Source of the DNA: Bog-473 sp963838835
GTDB taxonomy: Bacteria > Actinomycetota > Acidimicrobiia > Acidimicrobiales > RAAP-2
NCBI GenBank assembly: GCA_963838835.1
Contig: CAWITA010000016.1
Span: forward strand, 558,001-622,000
Length of the DNA stretch: 64,000 bases
Direction: 5' to 3'
The notes under the pieces are model-generated. The model ran no database searches. It was given only the letters and a program-made list of their open reading frames with translations, and had not been told where the DNA came from. A program made the translations under genes and the position numbers. Of this stretch, positions 44,471 to 54,669 are shown piece by piece. Each line of letters starts with the position of its first letter. Position 1 is the stretch's first letter.

Positions 44471-45439
44471 TCATGTGCCAGATTCGGCTACCACGGTCTG
44501 AGGACCCGAAATGCTGCCTCCAACGACTTCGGCCGCTCTGCGATCGGACATGTCCATGACGTGCGCGTACGTCTGCAGGGTCAGGGTTGGACGAGAGTGC
44601 CCGAGCCTGCCGGCCACGGTGCGAAAGTCGACACCTCCGGCCAACATCACCGTGGCGGCAAAGTGGCGGAGGTGATGGAGTCGGATGTGCGTCAGCCCGA
44701 CGTCGTTCCGCAGGGCGATGAACCGGGTGGTGACTCCACCGGGGCGCAGTGGTGAGAGGTAGTCCGGCGAAGACGACCAGAGGTATGTGTCCGCATCGAG
44801 CGAGGTGCCGACGGCTGCGCAATGCGCCGTCGTCCGCCCCCGGAGGAGCTCAAGGACGGAGAGTGTCGCTGAGTCCAGGGCCATCTTCCGTATCTGGCCC
44901 GTCTTGGTCGAGCGGATCTCGACGCCGCCCGGAAGATCGGAAACCGATCGCCGTACGAAGAGTACGCCCTTCTCGAAGTCCACGTCTGACCACCGAAGAC
45001 CGCACAACTCGCCGCGCGGGCATCCGGTCGTGGCCGCGACGAAGAGCAAGGTCGCCAGTTCGGGATCCTTCTCCTCTGCTCGCTCGATCATGAGCTTGAT
45101 CTCCTCCGGCGTCGGAGCATCTGGTTCGTTCCGCTCGATGCTCGGCGGCGATGCCTGTGCCGCTGGGGAGCGCTCGAGGAGGCCCCACTTGACCCCCTGG
45201 TTGAGGGCGGCCGAGCACACAGCGTGGTACCGACGGACGCTGGTGGCCGAGAGGCCTCTCTGGCTCAGCCCGTCGTAGAAGGCGTCGAGGTCCGACGCTT
45301 TCAGCTTCCGCAGGTCCTCTGGAGCGAAATGGACAGAGGAGCTCGAGCCTCCAGCCGATAAGTACACCCCAGCATCCGGATCTCGGAAGAGTCGCCCCAA
45401 ACGCGGTCCCAAAAGGTGAAGGGTCGTCGTAGCCAGCAA
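44471..45439 (-). CDS. Tyrosine recombinase, N-terminally truncated
   Basis: 322 residues at most. The catalytic domain is complete: R in TGCPRGELCGLRWSDVD, K in RSTKTGQIRK, H-x-x-R in LHHLRHFAATV, the second His in VAGRLGHSRPT and Y in LQTYAHVMD. The core-binding part begins only at RKLKASDLDAFYDGLSQRG; the usual N-terminal arm-binding domain is absent or scrambled (residues about 1-40 do not fit). So the gene is a remnant or a frameshift removed its start. Indicates past integration of a mobile element here. The catalytic motifs could still act in trans. Confidence 0.85.
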   Translation of the reverse strand: MLATTTLHLLGPRLGRLFRDPDAGVYLSAGGSSSSVHFAPEDLRKLKASDLDAFYDGLSQRGLSATSVRRYHAVCSAALNQGVKWGLLERSPAAQASPPSIERNEPDAPTPEEIKLMIERAEEKDPELATLLFVAATTGCPRGELCGLRWSDVDFEKGVLFVRRSVSDLPGGVEIRSTKTGQIRKMALDSATLSVLELLRGRTTAHCAAVGTSLDADTYLWSSSPDYLSPLRPGGVTTRFIALRNDVGLTHIRLHHLRHFAATVMLAGGVDFRTVAGRLGHSRPTLTLQTYAHVMDMSDRRAAEVVGGSISGPQTVVAESGT

Positions 45440-45975
45440 ATCCTGTCGCCCCGCTCACGCGAACGCAATATGCGTAGCTACGTTTGTGGATCTGTGTAGC
45501 GCTACCGCTTGCAGGTCCACCAGCGAGCGAGTCCGCGCTTGCCAAGGGTCACACCGTTCTGGTCGTCACTTATCCGCCCCCGATGTGACCTCGATTTGGC
45601 CTCCCCCGCCCGGCTGAGGCGGCAGCGCAGCCGCCGGTGACGGCCCTGTGAATTGAAGCGGCAAAGAAACCCTCTGACACATTTCCGCGGGGCGGCTGAG
45701 GAGCATGGCGTCAGCAGTTGATGCGGACGACCCTGATCGGATGTCAACTGTCGGCCGGAGTCGTGCATGATGCACTGCTACCGGAAATTCGTCGCGTTTT
45801 GAGCTCGAATTCGGGCTTCGATTCACAGGCGCTGACCTCCATGTTGTTCGGTTCGGGCTCGCGAAGTGCCGATCTAGATAGGAAACGATCGTTTTGGCGA
45901 TACAACCTCGCGGACCGTCCCTTCAGGCGACCTGGTCAAAAGGCACTCGCCGACACTTCGACCTAGAGTTTGGCG
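45440..45975. other. Gap of about 540 bases
   Basis: May hold the lost N-terminus of the recombinase; reverse frames here (for example ...QNGVTLGKRGLARWWTCKR) are closed by stops. Includes the promoter of the gene at 45976. Nothing else seen. Confidence 0.4.
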
Positions 45976-46974
45976 ATGACGAACAGTGCTCTATTCAGCA
46001 CTTATCGTGGCGGCGAGAACCGGGTGACGTCGTCGATGATCGCAGTTTTCCAGCGACTCGAACTCAGCCTGCTCGAACGCCTCCTCGGCGCCGTCGCCCA
46101 AGAATCCGCCCTTCAACTCGTCGCTTTCGTCAACCAACCGGCCGGTGTTGGTGCCTCCGTGCCGGACGCCCGGATGTCCGCGCAGTTCGACTACTGGTTC
46201 GAGACCAAGACCGTCCCTAACGCCCTCGGACAGAAGCAGCTCTCCGAGCACTACAAGAATCTCACTCCGGGTGCGAAGCACGAGCGGCTCTTCATCGTCA
46301 CGCCGGACCCTGAGAAGCCCACCGTTCTCGACTCGCTGGATGACGAGCGAGTCATCTGGTTCAGCTTCCGGGCGATGTCCGACGCCATCGACCAGATCCT
46401 CAACGACGCCACAACGTTCGTGGGAGAGCAGACCCGCTTCCTGCTTCGAGAGCTTCAGCAGCTCTTCATAGAAGACGGCCTGCTCGACTTTGCTGACGTC
46501 GTCGTTGTGGCCGCGCGCTTCGCATGGGGTGAATACAACGAGCACGGCGTCTACATCTGCCAGCCTGACCGATCATTCCGGCCCGGGCTCACGCACATGG
46601 GTTTCTACGCACTGGGTGCGATCCAGCCGAAGATCGCCAAGATCCTTGATCAGCGCTCGAAGCCCGCTACCTTTGACAGCGACACCGTGAAGAAGCACCG
46701 GGCCGGCGGCATGATCGACCAACGCATTGCCGACGCGATCGAAGCTTCTCTTCATGGCGGAATCCGCAGTGCCGGTCAGCCATATCGAGTGTTCGTCCTT
46801 TCATATCCGAACGACGACGAGACCGTCACCCTCGGTGCGCTGATCGCAAACACGACCAAAGCGACATCAGGCCGGACGTTCGCGTGGACGATGGGTCAGC
46901 GCTATACGCGACTCTCCTCCCTCACTTCTCCCGGCATCTCGACTACAACCCATCTGGAACAAGTTGGTGGCTGA
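45976..46974 (+). CDS. PD-(D/E)XK nuclease-like protein of unknown role
   Basis: 332 residues from ATG 45976. N-terminal block STYRGGENRVTSSMIAVFQR then LLERLLGAVAQESAL, then the putative nuclease core: VPDARMSAQFDYWFETKTVP, where PD ... E-x-K has the spacing of a PD-(D/E)XK active site, followed by QLSEHYKNLTPGAKHERLFI and VTPDPEKPTVLDSLDDERVIW. The C-terminal third (YRVFVLSYPNDDETVTLGAL) is a second alpha/beta part. Proteins starting with this STYR-GENRVTSS pattern are usually found in accessory regions. Next to a recombinase; phage defence is a guess. Confidence 0.65.
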   Translation: MTNSALFSTYRGGENRVTSSMIAVFQRLELSLLERLLGAVAQESALQLVAFVNQPAGVGASVPDARMSAQFDYWFETKTVPNALGQKQLSEHYKNLTPGAKHERLFIVTPDPEKPTVLDSLDDERVIWFSFRAMSDAIDQILNDATTFVGEQTRFLLRELQQLFIEDGLLDFADVVVVAARFAWGEYNEHGVYICQPDRSFRPGLTHMGFYALGAIQPKIAKILDQRSKPATFDSDTVKKHRAGGMIDQRIADAIEASLHGGIRSAGQPYRVFVLSYPNDDETVTLGALIANTTKATSGRTFAWTMGQRYTRLSSLTSPGISTTTHLEQVGG

Positions 46975-47098
46975 TCCCGATTTGTCGACTGCAGCTCGCT
47001 CACGCCTGGTGAGCACGACCGCGATCGGGCCGAGCGGAAAACCCCCGTGGGGTGTACGGTCGGGCTGCCCGAGGGGGATCAGCGCGAAGGAGTTCCCG

Positions 47099-48939
47099 AT
47101 GCTCGCAAGGACCTTTGGATCTGCTGTTCTCAGAAGCGCTCTCCTGAAGGGTGCCGCCCTCGCGGCAGCTGCAGCCGCGCTGGTCGCCCTACCGCTGGCC
47201 GGGTCCGCCGCGGCCGCCGCGCAGCAGTCATCGGCCCGATCGCACCTGGTGCCCATCAGCTCCGGACCGGGTGATGGCTACTGGCTGGGGGCCTCCGACG
47301 GCGGGATCTTCGCCTACGGCCCCGGGGCAGGGTTCTTCGGCTCCCACGGCGGGTCGCCGCTCAACGCGCCCATCGTCGGCATGACCGCCGCGCCTGACGG
47401 GCAGGGCTACTGGCTCGTCGCCTCCGACGGCGGGATCTTCGCCTACGGCCCCGGCGCCGCATTCTTCGGCTCGCACGGCGGGTCGCCGCTCAACAAGCCG
47501 ATAGTCGGCATGGCCGCCGCGCCCGGCGGGCAGGGTTACTGGCTCGTCGCCTCCGACGGCGGGATCTTCGCCTACGGCCCCGGCGCCGCTTTCTTCGGGT
47601 CGCACGGCGGGTCGCCGCTCAACGCGCCCATCGTCGGCATGGCCGCCGCGCCCGACGGGCAGGGCTACTGGCTCGTCGCCTCCGACGGCGGGATCTTCGC
47701 CTACGGCCCCGGCGCCGCTTTCTTCGGGTCGCACGGCGGATCGCCGCTCAACGCGCCCATCGTCGGCATGGCCGCCGCGCCCGACGGGCAGGGCTACTGG
47801 TTCGTCGCCTCCGACGGGGGAATCTTCAACTACGGCTCGGGTGCGGCGTTCTTCGGCTCCCACGGCGGGTCGCCGCTCAACAAGCCCATCGTGGCCATGG
47901 CCGCCGCGCTTGACGGGCAGGGCTACTGGCTCGTCGCATCCGACGGCGGGATCTTCGCCTACGGCCCGAGCGCCACGTTCTTCGGCTCCCACGGCGGATC
48001 GGCGCTCAACAAGCCCATCGTGGCCATGGCGGTCGCTCCCGCTGTCGCCGCGAGAGTGACGTCGAACAACCTGGTACAGGTATCGTGCCCGACCACGACG
48101 TGGTGCGCCGCGGTCGACCAGAACGGCAACGCCTTCACCTATTCGAACGGGAGCTGGTCCGCCGCGACCCCAGTGTCGGGAGCCACCGAATTCGATGGGG
48201 TCTCGTGCGCGACCACCACGTTCTGCATGGCCGTCAGCTATGACAATGGCTTCAGCACCTACAACGGCTCGAACTGGACCGCGATGAGCGGCACGACCTT
48301 CGGCGGCCTGGTGAACACCAGCTTCACCGGCGTCTCGTGCTCGACCACCACCTTCTGCGCCGTGTCGGACTTCCTCAGCGGTGACGAGGTCGTCTACAAC
48401 TCCGGAGCATGGACCAATGTCGCCAGCCCCGCGGGGGCGGCGGCCAGGGCATGCCGACGGTCTCGTGCCTCCTCGGCACCAAGACGTGCATGATGGTCAA
48501 CAACGACGGGGAGTACGTGACGTACGACGGCGCGGCCTGGACCGCGCTCACCGCGTCGGGGATCGATCCCAGTCCGCTCAACAACTCCTACGGCGTGTCG
48601 TGCCTGGCGTCGAACACCCAGTGCATGGTGGTAGACAGCGACGGCTACGCCGGCATGGGGTTCCACGGCGTGACCTGGACGCAGTTCGGGAACATCGACG
48701 CGAGCACCACGTTCGACTCGCTCCAGTCGGTGTCGTGTGACCCGACCGGCGCCATCTGCGTCGCCATCGACTTCGACGGCAACGCACTGGTGTACACAGC
48801 CTCGAGCCAGACGTGGTCGGCTCCCATCCCTTACGACTCCACGGCCGCCCCGACGAGCATCTCGTGCCCGAGCACCACCTGGTGCATGGCGGTGGACGCC
48901 GGCGGCTACGCCTACCCGTTCAACCCGACAGGGGGCTGA
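47099..48939 (+). pseudogene. Secreted repeat protein, one frameshift
   Basis: ATG 47099 with AAGGAG. Signal peptide MLARTFGSAVLRSALLKGAA then alanine-rich core to GSAAAAA. Residues about 60-317 are six 43-residue repeats (GYWLVASDGGIFAYGPGAAF then FGSHGGSPLNAPIVGM). Then a second repeat type of about 50 residues begins (VQVSCPTTTWCAAVDQNGNA; VSCATTTFCMAV; VSCSTTTFCAV), each with a conserved VSC-TTT-CxAV motif and paired cysteines. At 48433-48437 a G run loses one base; the frame then continues MPTVSCLLGTKTCMMVNNDG to FNPTGG. Both repeats form beta-propeller-like blades. Probably a cell-surface protein. Confidence 0.8.
47276..48049 (+). repeat. Six tandem 129-bp repeats
   Basis: Units start at 47276, 47405, 47534, 47663, 47792 and 47921. 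Copies 2-5 are nearly identical at the DNA level, 1 and 6 more divergent, so copies 2-5 look like recent duplications. Each encodes 43 residues of the GYWLVASDGGIFAYGPG type. Confidence 0.9.
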
Positions 48940-49344
48940 CCCTCGGGCCCTGACCCTGCGCTAGGACGCGCTTGCCACGTCCCGGCACGCCAGGGCGCGG
49001 GCTCGGCGTAGGCGGCCGCAGGCGATCGACTCCTCCAAGGCGCTCGAGGTCTTATTCCAAAAGTACTTTCTGACCTCTGACCTGGACTTTTGGATCGACC
49101 TCTGAACCCCCGGGGAGAAATATTTCGGCGACTGGCAGTCGCCGCCAAGGGCCTGGCAAGGTGACCCTCCCCCCCGGTATTGCGGCTCTTCGCGCAGCGC
49201 ATAGTGACTCCTGTGATGTCGATGTACATAGTCAAGCGGACGCTTGGGAGATCATTCGGGGAGGCCGACCGCGGGGATTGACGGTGCCGCTCGTCCAGGT
49301 CTCCGACACGGCACACGACTACGCGATGCGTGTGCCTACGGTTG
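48940..49344. other. Gap of about 400 bases
   Basis: No clear gene. AT-richer patch near 49050-49130. The border of the pdxH fragment is at 49345. Confidence 0.4.
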
Positions 49345-49612
49345 TCAGGGTGATAACCGCTCGATCTTCCAGTTTCCGGACTGAGCCTGGTAGCGGAGCC
49401 GATCGTGCAGGCGGTCCGCTCCTTCTTCCCACAATTCGATGACCTCAGGCCGGATCCGGTAGCCGCCCCATCGAAGAGAGCGGGGTAGCCCCGTTTCCTC
49501 AGGAACGCCTCGGCCAGCTCGGCCACCCGCTCTTCGAGCACCGCCCGACTCACGACCACCTCGCTCTGGTGGCTTGCGACGTGCTACGACGAGCCCCTGG
49601 CGGCCGCGACGG
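49345..49612 (-). pseudogene. pdxH: pdxH 3' fragment (pyridoxamine 5'-phosphate oxidase)
   Basis: The reverse strand encodes the C-terminal third of PdxH in pieces: VASHQSEVVVSRAVLEERVA then, after an indel near 49494, ETGLPRSLRWGGYRIRPEVI and DRLHDRLRYQAQSGNWKIER ending LSP and a TGA at 49345. A second break is near 49585 (an in-frame TAG appears). At its upstream edge, 49592-49609, it encodes SRPPGA; the same residues end the homology of the 5' fragment at 55037-55393. The two fragments have the same strand and order, so one pdxH gene seems split by about 5.4 kb. Confidence 0.8.
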
Positions 49613-49882
49613 GAGGGCTCGCACCCCGTGTGTGACGGGCCACCGGCTGGACCGTGGGTCTACAGCCCGCAACCTTGCGGATTTACGGCTCCACCCATGA
49701 TTGCATGGTCTTCCGAGCTTGCGAGCTTCGGGCTATAGGAAGTCACCTGCAGCTTGCCCCAAAGGACCGCGGGATCCCACCAAACTCGCGCGAAATCGGC
49801 GGAGAGTCCCGTAAACCGCGACCAGCAGCCGCCGTCCTTGAACGATGAGCGTGCGTAAGCTCCAATCACCAAAAACCTCGCG

Positions 49883-50362
49883 TTGTTCGTGAAAGGGGTC
49901 CATACGTCGACCGACACGCCACCACCGCACGATGGGATCGCCGCTCTCAACGAAGTCTTGAGTGAGGTCATCGATGTGGTGCAGGACGTCAAGCAGGCTT
50001 CCCGGAAGGTCCCTCAAAACCATGAGATGCACGGGGAGCTCGACAGGCTTTTTGAGGACCTGAGGACCTGGGCGAGCCTTCTGATGGCAGAAGACGAGCA
50101 ACTTGGTTCGTCGCCTCTCGGGAGCATCTCAAGCGTTGCCGGCCGAACACCACCGAACCTCTGGCCGGGAAACCCCACAGACGAAGAGGTTCGCCGAACC
50201 GTCCTTGATCATCTTGACCAACTTTCGGTTCACCTGGCGGCTGCCCGAGCAGAACAAGACGATGAGGGCGCCCGGGCCTTACTGGGGAATATCCAACAAG
50301 AGCTGATGACCCATGTCCGAACATTCGAGCGATCTCTGAGCTGTGCCATTCGCTCTTCCTGA
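49883..50362 (+). CDS. Helical hypothetical protein
   Basis: 159 residues from TTG 49883 or a little less from GTG 49889. Predominantly helical with long amphipathic stretches (AALNEVLSEVIDVVQDVKQA, GELDRLFEDLRTWASLLMAE, RRTVLDHLDQLSVHLAAARA), compatible with a coiled-coil bundle. No signal or membrane segment. Not recognised. The first gene of the segment that lies inside pdxH. Confidence 0.65.
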   Translation: MFVKGVHTSTDTPPPHDGIAALNEVLSEVIDVVQDVKQASRKVPQNHEMHGELDRLFEDLRTWASLLMAEDEQLGSSPLGSISSVAGRTPPNLWPGNPTDEEVRRTVLDHLDQLSVHLAAARAEQDDEGARALLGNIQQELMTHVRTFERSLSCAIRSS

Positions 50363-50438
50363 CCCACCGCCAAAAGATGCACTGGGTCCATGGGATAACG
50401 GCACTGGGGAGCCGTTGCCCACTTGGTGCCTGGCGCTT

Positions 50439-51005
50439 CTAGAGGCGAAGTCGGCTCTCGAACTCCCGCCTGTCGAAGAGCACGTCGGAATCGATCGGAT
50501 TGCCGTCGAGCCACGCAGCTGGGGTTCCCTGTGGATCCTCTGCTCGGTACGCCGCCTCTTGCCTCAGCACCCACTTCTCATATCGGGCCTCTCGCACGCC
50601 CGAGACGAAGTCCGAGCCGGTCAGTCCCACTCGTGCACCGAGACGCAACAGGTCCTCGGTCGTGAAACCCCCGCTTCCCTCAGGTGGCTGTGCGGCAAAG
50701 AGCGCTTGGCGCAGTTCGTCAAAGCGACCAGCCTCAGCGGCGAGGGCGAGAGCGTTATCTGCTCTCACCGACTCTCGGCCCAGGAAGCAGCGCATGCGGT
50801 ATTCGACGGCGAGTTCACCAGCTTCCAAAGCGGCGGTGATGAGAGGTCCATTCAGCTCTTCAAACTGTCGACAGTAGGGGCACTGTGGATCCTCAAAGAG
50901 GACCATGTTCTGTTTCGCATTGGCGTTGCCAACCAGGACTCCGCCTTCGGGTGTATGACCGGAGGGCGTAACGACTGGGTCCGTCGATTTCATCGCTGAT
51001 TCCAC
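50439..51005 (-). CDS. DsbA-like thioredoxin-fold protein
   Basis: 188 residues from GTG 51005 (ATG 50993 possible). Thioredoxin fold with active site CPYC (LFEDPQCPYCRQFEELNGPL near residue 42), cis-proline in GTPAAWLDG, and the helical insertion of the DsbA/DSBA-oxidoreductase type. No signal peptide, so it probably acts in the cytoplasm, as do mycobacterial relatives. Substrate not known. Confidence 0.9.
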   Translation of the reverse strand: MESAMKSTDPVVTPSGHTPEGGVLVGNANAKQNMVLFEDPQCPYCRQFEELNGPLITAALEAGELAVEYRMRCFLGRESVRADNALALAAEAGRFDELRQALFAAQPPEGSGGFTTEDLLRLGARVGLTGSDFVSGVREARYEKWVLRQEAAYRAEDPQGTPAAWLDGNPIDSDVLFDRREFESRLRL

Positions 51006-51284
51006 CTCATCCGGAGGCTACCCCGTCCGGCCCGACGCTGTAGCCGACATCACCGCACAGTCTCCCTTGGGCGGAGAACCCCTTTCGGCCAGCCCAAAGG
51101 GTCGACAGATCCGACGGACCGGCTCAGCGCTATCAAGGTCCCGTTGTGTGGCCACTTCATGCGACGCTCGACCGAGCCGAGTGCGACTCTCGCCTCCTGC
51201 GGGAGTCCGGCATCGGGCCGCATCGAGATCGCTCCAGCGCCGACTAGAACCGAAATCATCTCGGCAGCAACCAAGGAGGCTGAT

Positions 51285-51710
51285 ATGCCGGCAAAGGGCA
51301 GCGCGGATTGGAAGGGCGACGTTCCCACGGGTACCGGGACGTTCACGGCGGGTGACACGATCAGCGGGGGGTACACCTACAAGTCCCGCTTCGAGGACGG
51401 ACCGGGCTCGAACCCTGAGCAGTTGATCGCCGCCGCCCATGCGGCCTGCTTCTCCATGGCCCTCTCCAACATCCTGGCCCAGGCCGGCAATCCTCCCGAT
51501 TCGGTGCACACGGACGCGACGGTCACTTTGCGGCTCGTCGAGGGCGCTCCGACCATCACCAAGATCGATCTCGTGACCGTCGGAAGGGTACCCGGCATTG
51601 ATCAGGCTGCCTTTGCCGAGCACGCCCGGAAGGCCAAGGAGGGTTGCCCGGTGAGCCGTGCCCTCGCCGGTGTCTCCGAGATCACCCTCGACGCGACGCT
51701 CGCGTCGTGA
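51285..51710 (+). CDS. OsmC/Ohr family peroxiredoxin-like protein
   Basis: 141 residues from ATG 51285 (AAGGAGG upstream). Family order: SADWKGDVPTGTGTFTAG, then EQLIAAAHAACFSMALSNIL with the peroxidatic Cys, then KEGCPVSRALAGVSEITLDA with the resolving Cys. Reduces organic or lipid hydroperoxides with a thiol cosubstrate. Its stop codon overlaps the GTG start of the thiolase (GTGA), so they are translationally coupled. Confidence 0.93.
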   Translation: MPAKGSADWKGDVPTGTGTFTAGDTISGGYTYKSRFEDGPGSNPEQLIAAAHAACFSMALSNILAQAGNPPDSVHTDATVTLRLVEGAPTITKIDLVTVGRVPGIDQAAFAEHARKAKEGCPVSRALAGVSEITLDATLAS

Positions 51711-52752
51711 CCGATGCCTTCGTCCTCGGCGGCGTGCGGACTCCCGTTGGCCGCTACGGCGGTTCCCTCTCGCACCTGCGGACCGACGACCTTTTGGGCC
51801 AGACGATGGTGGCTGCGTGCGAGCGTGTTGCTGTCCCGCTCGATCGGGTCGAAGACATCACGGCCGGCTGCGTCAACGTCGCCCACGAGGGTATGGGGGA
51901 CATCGCGCGCTGGGGTGCGCTGGCCGCGGGCTTCCCCGATTCGGTTCCCGCCGTCACCGTCAACCGCTTCTGCGCCTCGTCGCTCACCGGCGCCATCTCC
52001 ATCGCCCACGCCATCCGCAGCGGCGAGCTCGAGGTCGGATTGGCCGCCGGGGTCGAGTCGATGTCGCGCTCGGGCTGGGCCAACATGAAAGGTGACGCCC
52101 CGTTCAGCCCGCGTGGGCCTGTCTTCCTGCTCGACACCATGTGGGCGGGGGCCGGCGGGCCCCCCAACCCGGTCCTGCTGGCCCGCAATGCCTACGTCGA
52201 GATGATCAAGACGGCGCAGAACGTGGCCGACCGCTACCAACTGAGCCGCGAGGAGATCGACGCCTTGCGCTGCGCTCCCACCACCACGCCGCCGTCGCTC
52301 GTGACTCGGGTCGGTTCGCCGCCGAGATCCATCCGATCGAGATCCCCGGCACGAGGAAAACACCCGGTCGCACCTTCGAGCACGACGAGACGATCAGGGG
52401 CGACACCACCGCAGAGCAGTTGGCCGCGCTCCCGCCCCAGCCCAACACCACGCAGATGACTGCGGGAAACTCATCGCCGCTCAGCGATGGCGCCTCCGCC
52501 GTCGTCCTGGCCTCCGAGGAGGCCGCCCAGTCCCTCGAGCTAGACTGCCGCTGGCGCGGGTCATGGCTTCGGCGACGTACGCCCTCGATCTCCAGTTCAT
52601 GGGGATCGCTCCCGCTTTCGCCATCGCCAAGGCGCTCCAACGAGCCCAGCTGGCGCCGACCGACATCGACGTCTGGGAGGTGCACGAGGCCTTCGCGGCC
52701 CAGGCTCTTGGTGTCCTCCGCGAGCTGGCGCACCAGCTGGACGGCTTCGTAG

Positions 52753-54669
52753 GTGCGCCGGGATAAACCGGCAAAGAGGAGGAGATGGAAGAGCTCTACA
52801 TCGAAGGTCTAGCGAACCACGATGACCGCGAGCCGTGCGCCGGTGCCCGTGAGGGTGCAGGCGAAGCGTCTGCAGCGGCACGTGCAGGCAGGGCTATTGA
52901 GCCGCGTAAACACAGAGTTCGGGGTGCCGACGACGTCTACGAGATCGGAAGGCCACATCGTCAGCGGCGTTTTCGCGAGCTAGTGACGGACCCCACGCGG
53001 TCAGAGAACCACTGCATGCACGGAACCTCTTTCCGCGAGAACCGGGAGATCTCGTGCTCGCCCGCCTGGGTGATCACCGGGCGGGCCGCTCAGGGAAGGC
53101 CGAGGCCGCACGTCTGAGATGGACGAGCACGAGAAGTCAGACAGCCCCGTACTACCGACGAACCCGCCGAACAAGGTCACGAGAGTGGCTGCGGAGGCGG
53201 GGGAGGGGAAGGGGGCTGGCCGAGGGGAACACGGACGACGCAACACGTCCCGGACACAGCGCCGGACCGGGATGTGTCAAACGGGTTGGACCGTGTGCGA
53301 GAAGCAGCACGAAGGGACAAAGACGTACGGTTCACCGCACTGCTGCACCACGTCGACTTGAACCGCCTGTGGGCGGCCTACGTGGCCATCAACCCGAAGG
53401 CCGCATCAGGAGTGGACAAGGTGACGTGGGACGCCTACGGCCAGGATCTCCGAGCGAACCTCGAAGATCTGCTCCGCCGTGTGCATAGTGGTGCTTACCG
53501 GGCGAGCCCCTCTCGGAGGGTGTACATACCGAAACCAGACGGGCGGCAACGCGCCGCTGGGCATCGCCACCTTGGAGGACAAGATCGTCCAACGGGCGGT
53601 GGTCGAGGTGTTGAACGCCATATACGAGGAGGACTTCACGGGTTTCTCCTACGGGTTCCGGCCGGGGCGCAGTCCACACGATGCGTTGGATGCGCTGGCG
53701 GTTGGGATCTCGGAGAGAAAGGTGAACTGGATACTCGACGCTGATGTCAGCGACTTCTTCTCCAAGCTCGATCAGGTGTGGCTGAAGAAGTTTCTCGAGC
53801 ATCGCATTGCGGACAAAAGAGTCCTGCGGCTGATCGATAAGTGGTTGGCAGCAGGGGTCATCGAGGATGGGAAATGGTCGGCGACGACTGAGGGGTCACC
53901 ACAGGGGGCATCGGTGTCACCGTTGCTTGCCAATGTGTACCTTCACTATGTCTTCGACCGCTGGGTCCGGCAGTGGAGGAAGAGGCACGCACGGGGCGAC
54001 ATGATCGTCACGCGGTTTGCCGATGACTTCGTGGTCGGGTTCCAGTATCTCGGTGATGCAAAGCAGTTCCTCAATGATCTTCGCAAGCGGTTTGCGAAGT
54101 TCAACTTGGAGTTGCATCCGGACAAGACCCGCCTCATCGAGTTCGGCCGCTTTGCAGCGTCGGACCGCAGCGAGCGGGGCCTTAGCAAGCCGGAGACGTT
54201 CGAATTCTTGGGCTTCACCCACGTCTGTGGGAAGACTAAGGACGGGCGCTTCTGGCTCCGGCGCATCACCATCAAAAAGCGGTTGCGGGCGAAACTGAAG
54301 CAGGTGAAAGCCGAGCTTCGACGACGCCGGCATCTGCCCATCCCCGAGCAGGGGCGGTGGCTGGCGAGCGTGGTGCGAGGCCATCTCGCCTACTACGCCG
54401 TGCCGGGCAACATCGACGCCGTCTCGGCCTTTCGTGACCAGGTGAGAAGGCTCTGGAGGGAAGCGCTTCGGCGCCGAAGCCAGCGCAGCCGGATGACCTG
54501 GGAGCGGTTCGGCCGGATCGGTGATCGGTGGCTGCCTCCTGCCCGCATCGTGCATCCCTATCCCAGCGTGCGCTTCGCCGCCAGGACCCAAGGAAGGAGC
54601 CCAGTGCGGTAGTTCCGCACGCTGGGATCTGTCCGGGGGGCCGCCCGCAAGGGCGGTCCCTACCGGGAT
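52753..54669 (+). mobile_element. Group II intron in a thiolase gene
   Basis: 1917 bases. 5' end GTGCGCC (consensus GUGYG), 3' end GGGAT (consensus AY). Domain V at 54597-54630 is exactly 34 bases: GAGCCCAGTGCGGTAGTTCC then GCACGCTGGGATCT, with the AGC triad and a 2-base CG bulge. Domain VI at 54631-54669 is a hairpin (CCGCCC-GCAA-GGGCGG) with a bulged A at 54662, 7 bases before the 3' end, as needed for the branch point. EBS1 candidate CTACGAG at 52937-52943 pairs with the exon-1 end TTCGTAG (six Watson-Crick plus one G-U). The reverse transcriptase frame lies in domain IV. Confidence 0.9.
53119..54612 (+). pseudogene. Group II intron reverse transcriptase/maturase, frame broken
   Basis: Reads MDEHEKSDSPVLPTNPPNKV, then after a G-rich break near 53200 LAEGNTDDATRPGHSAGPG, then after a break near 53270 NGLDRVREAARRDKDVRFTA, and after a third near 53550 LGIATLEDKIVQRAVVEVLN to the end. 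RT domain motifs: YIPKPDGRQR, FRPGRSPHDALDAL, ILDADVSDFF, GSPQGASVSPLLANVYLHYV, and FADDFVVGF (the catalytic FADD). Maturase domain X follows (WLASVVRGHLAYYAVPGN). No HNH endonuclease domain. The stop codon at 54610 falls inside domain V. Confidence 0.85.
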
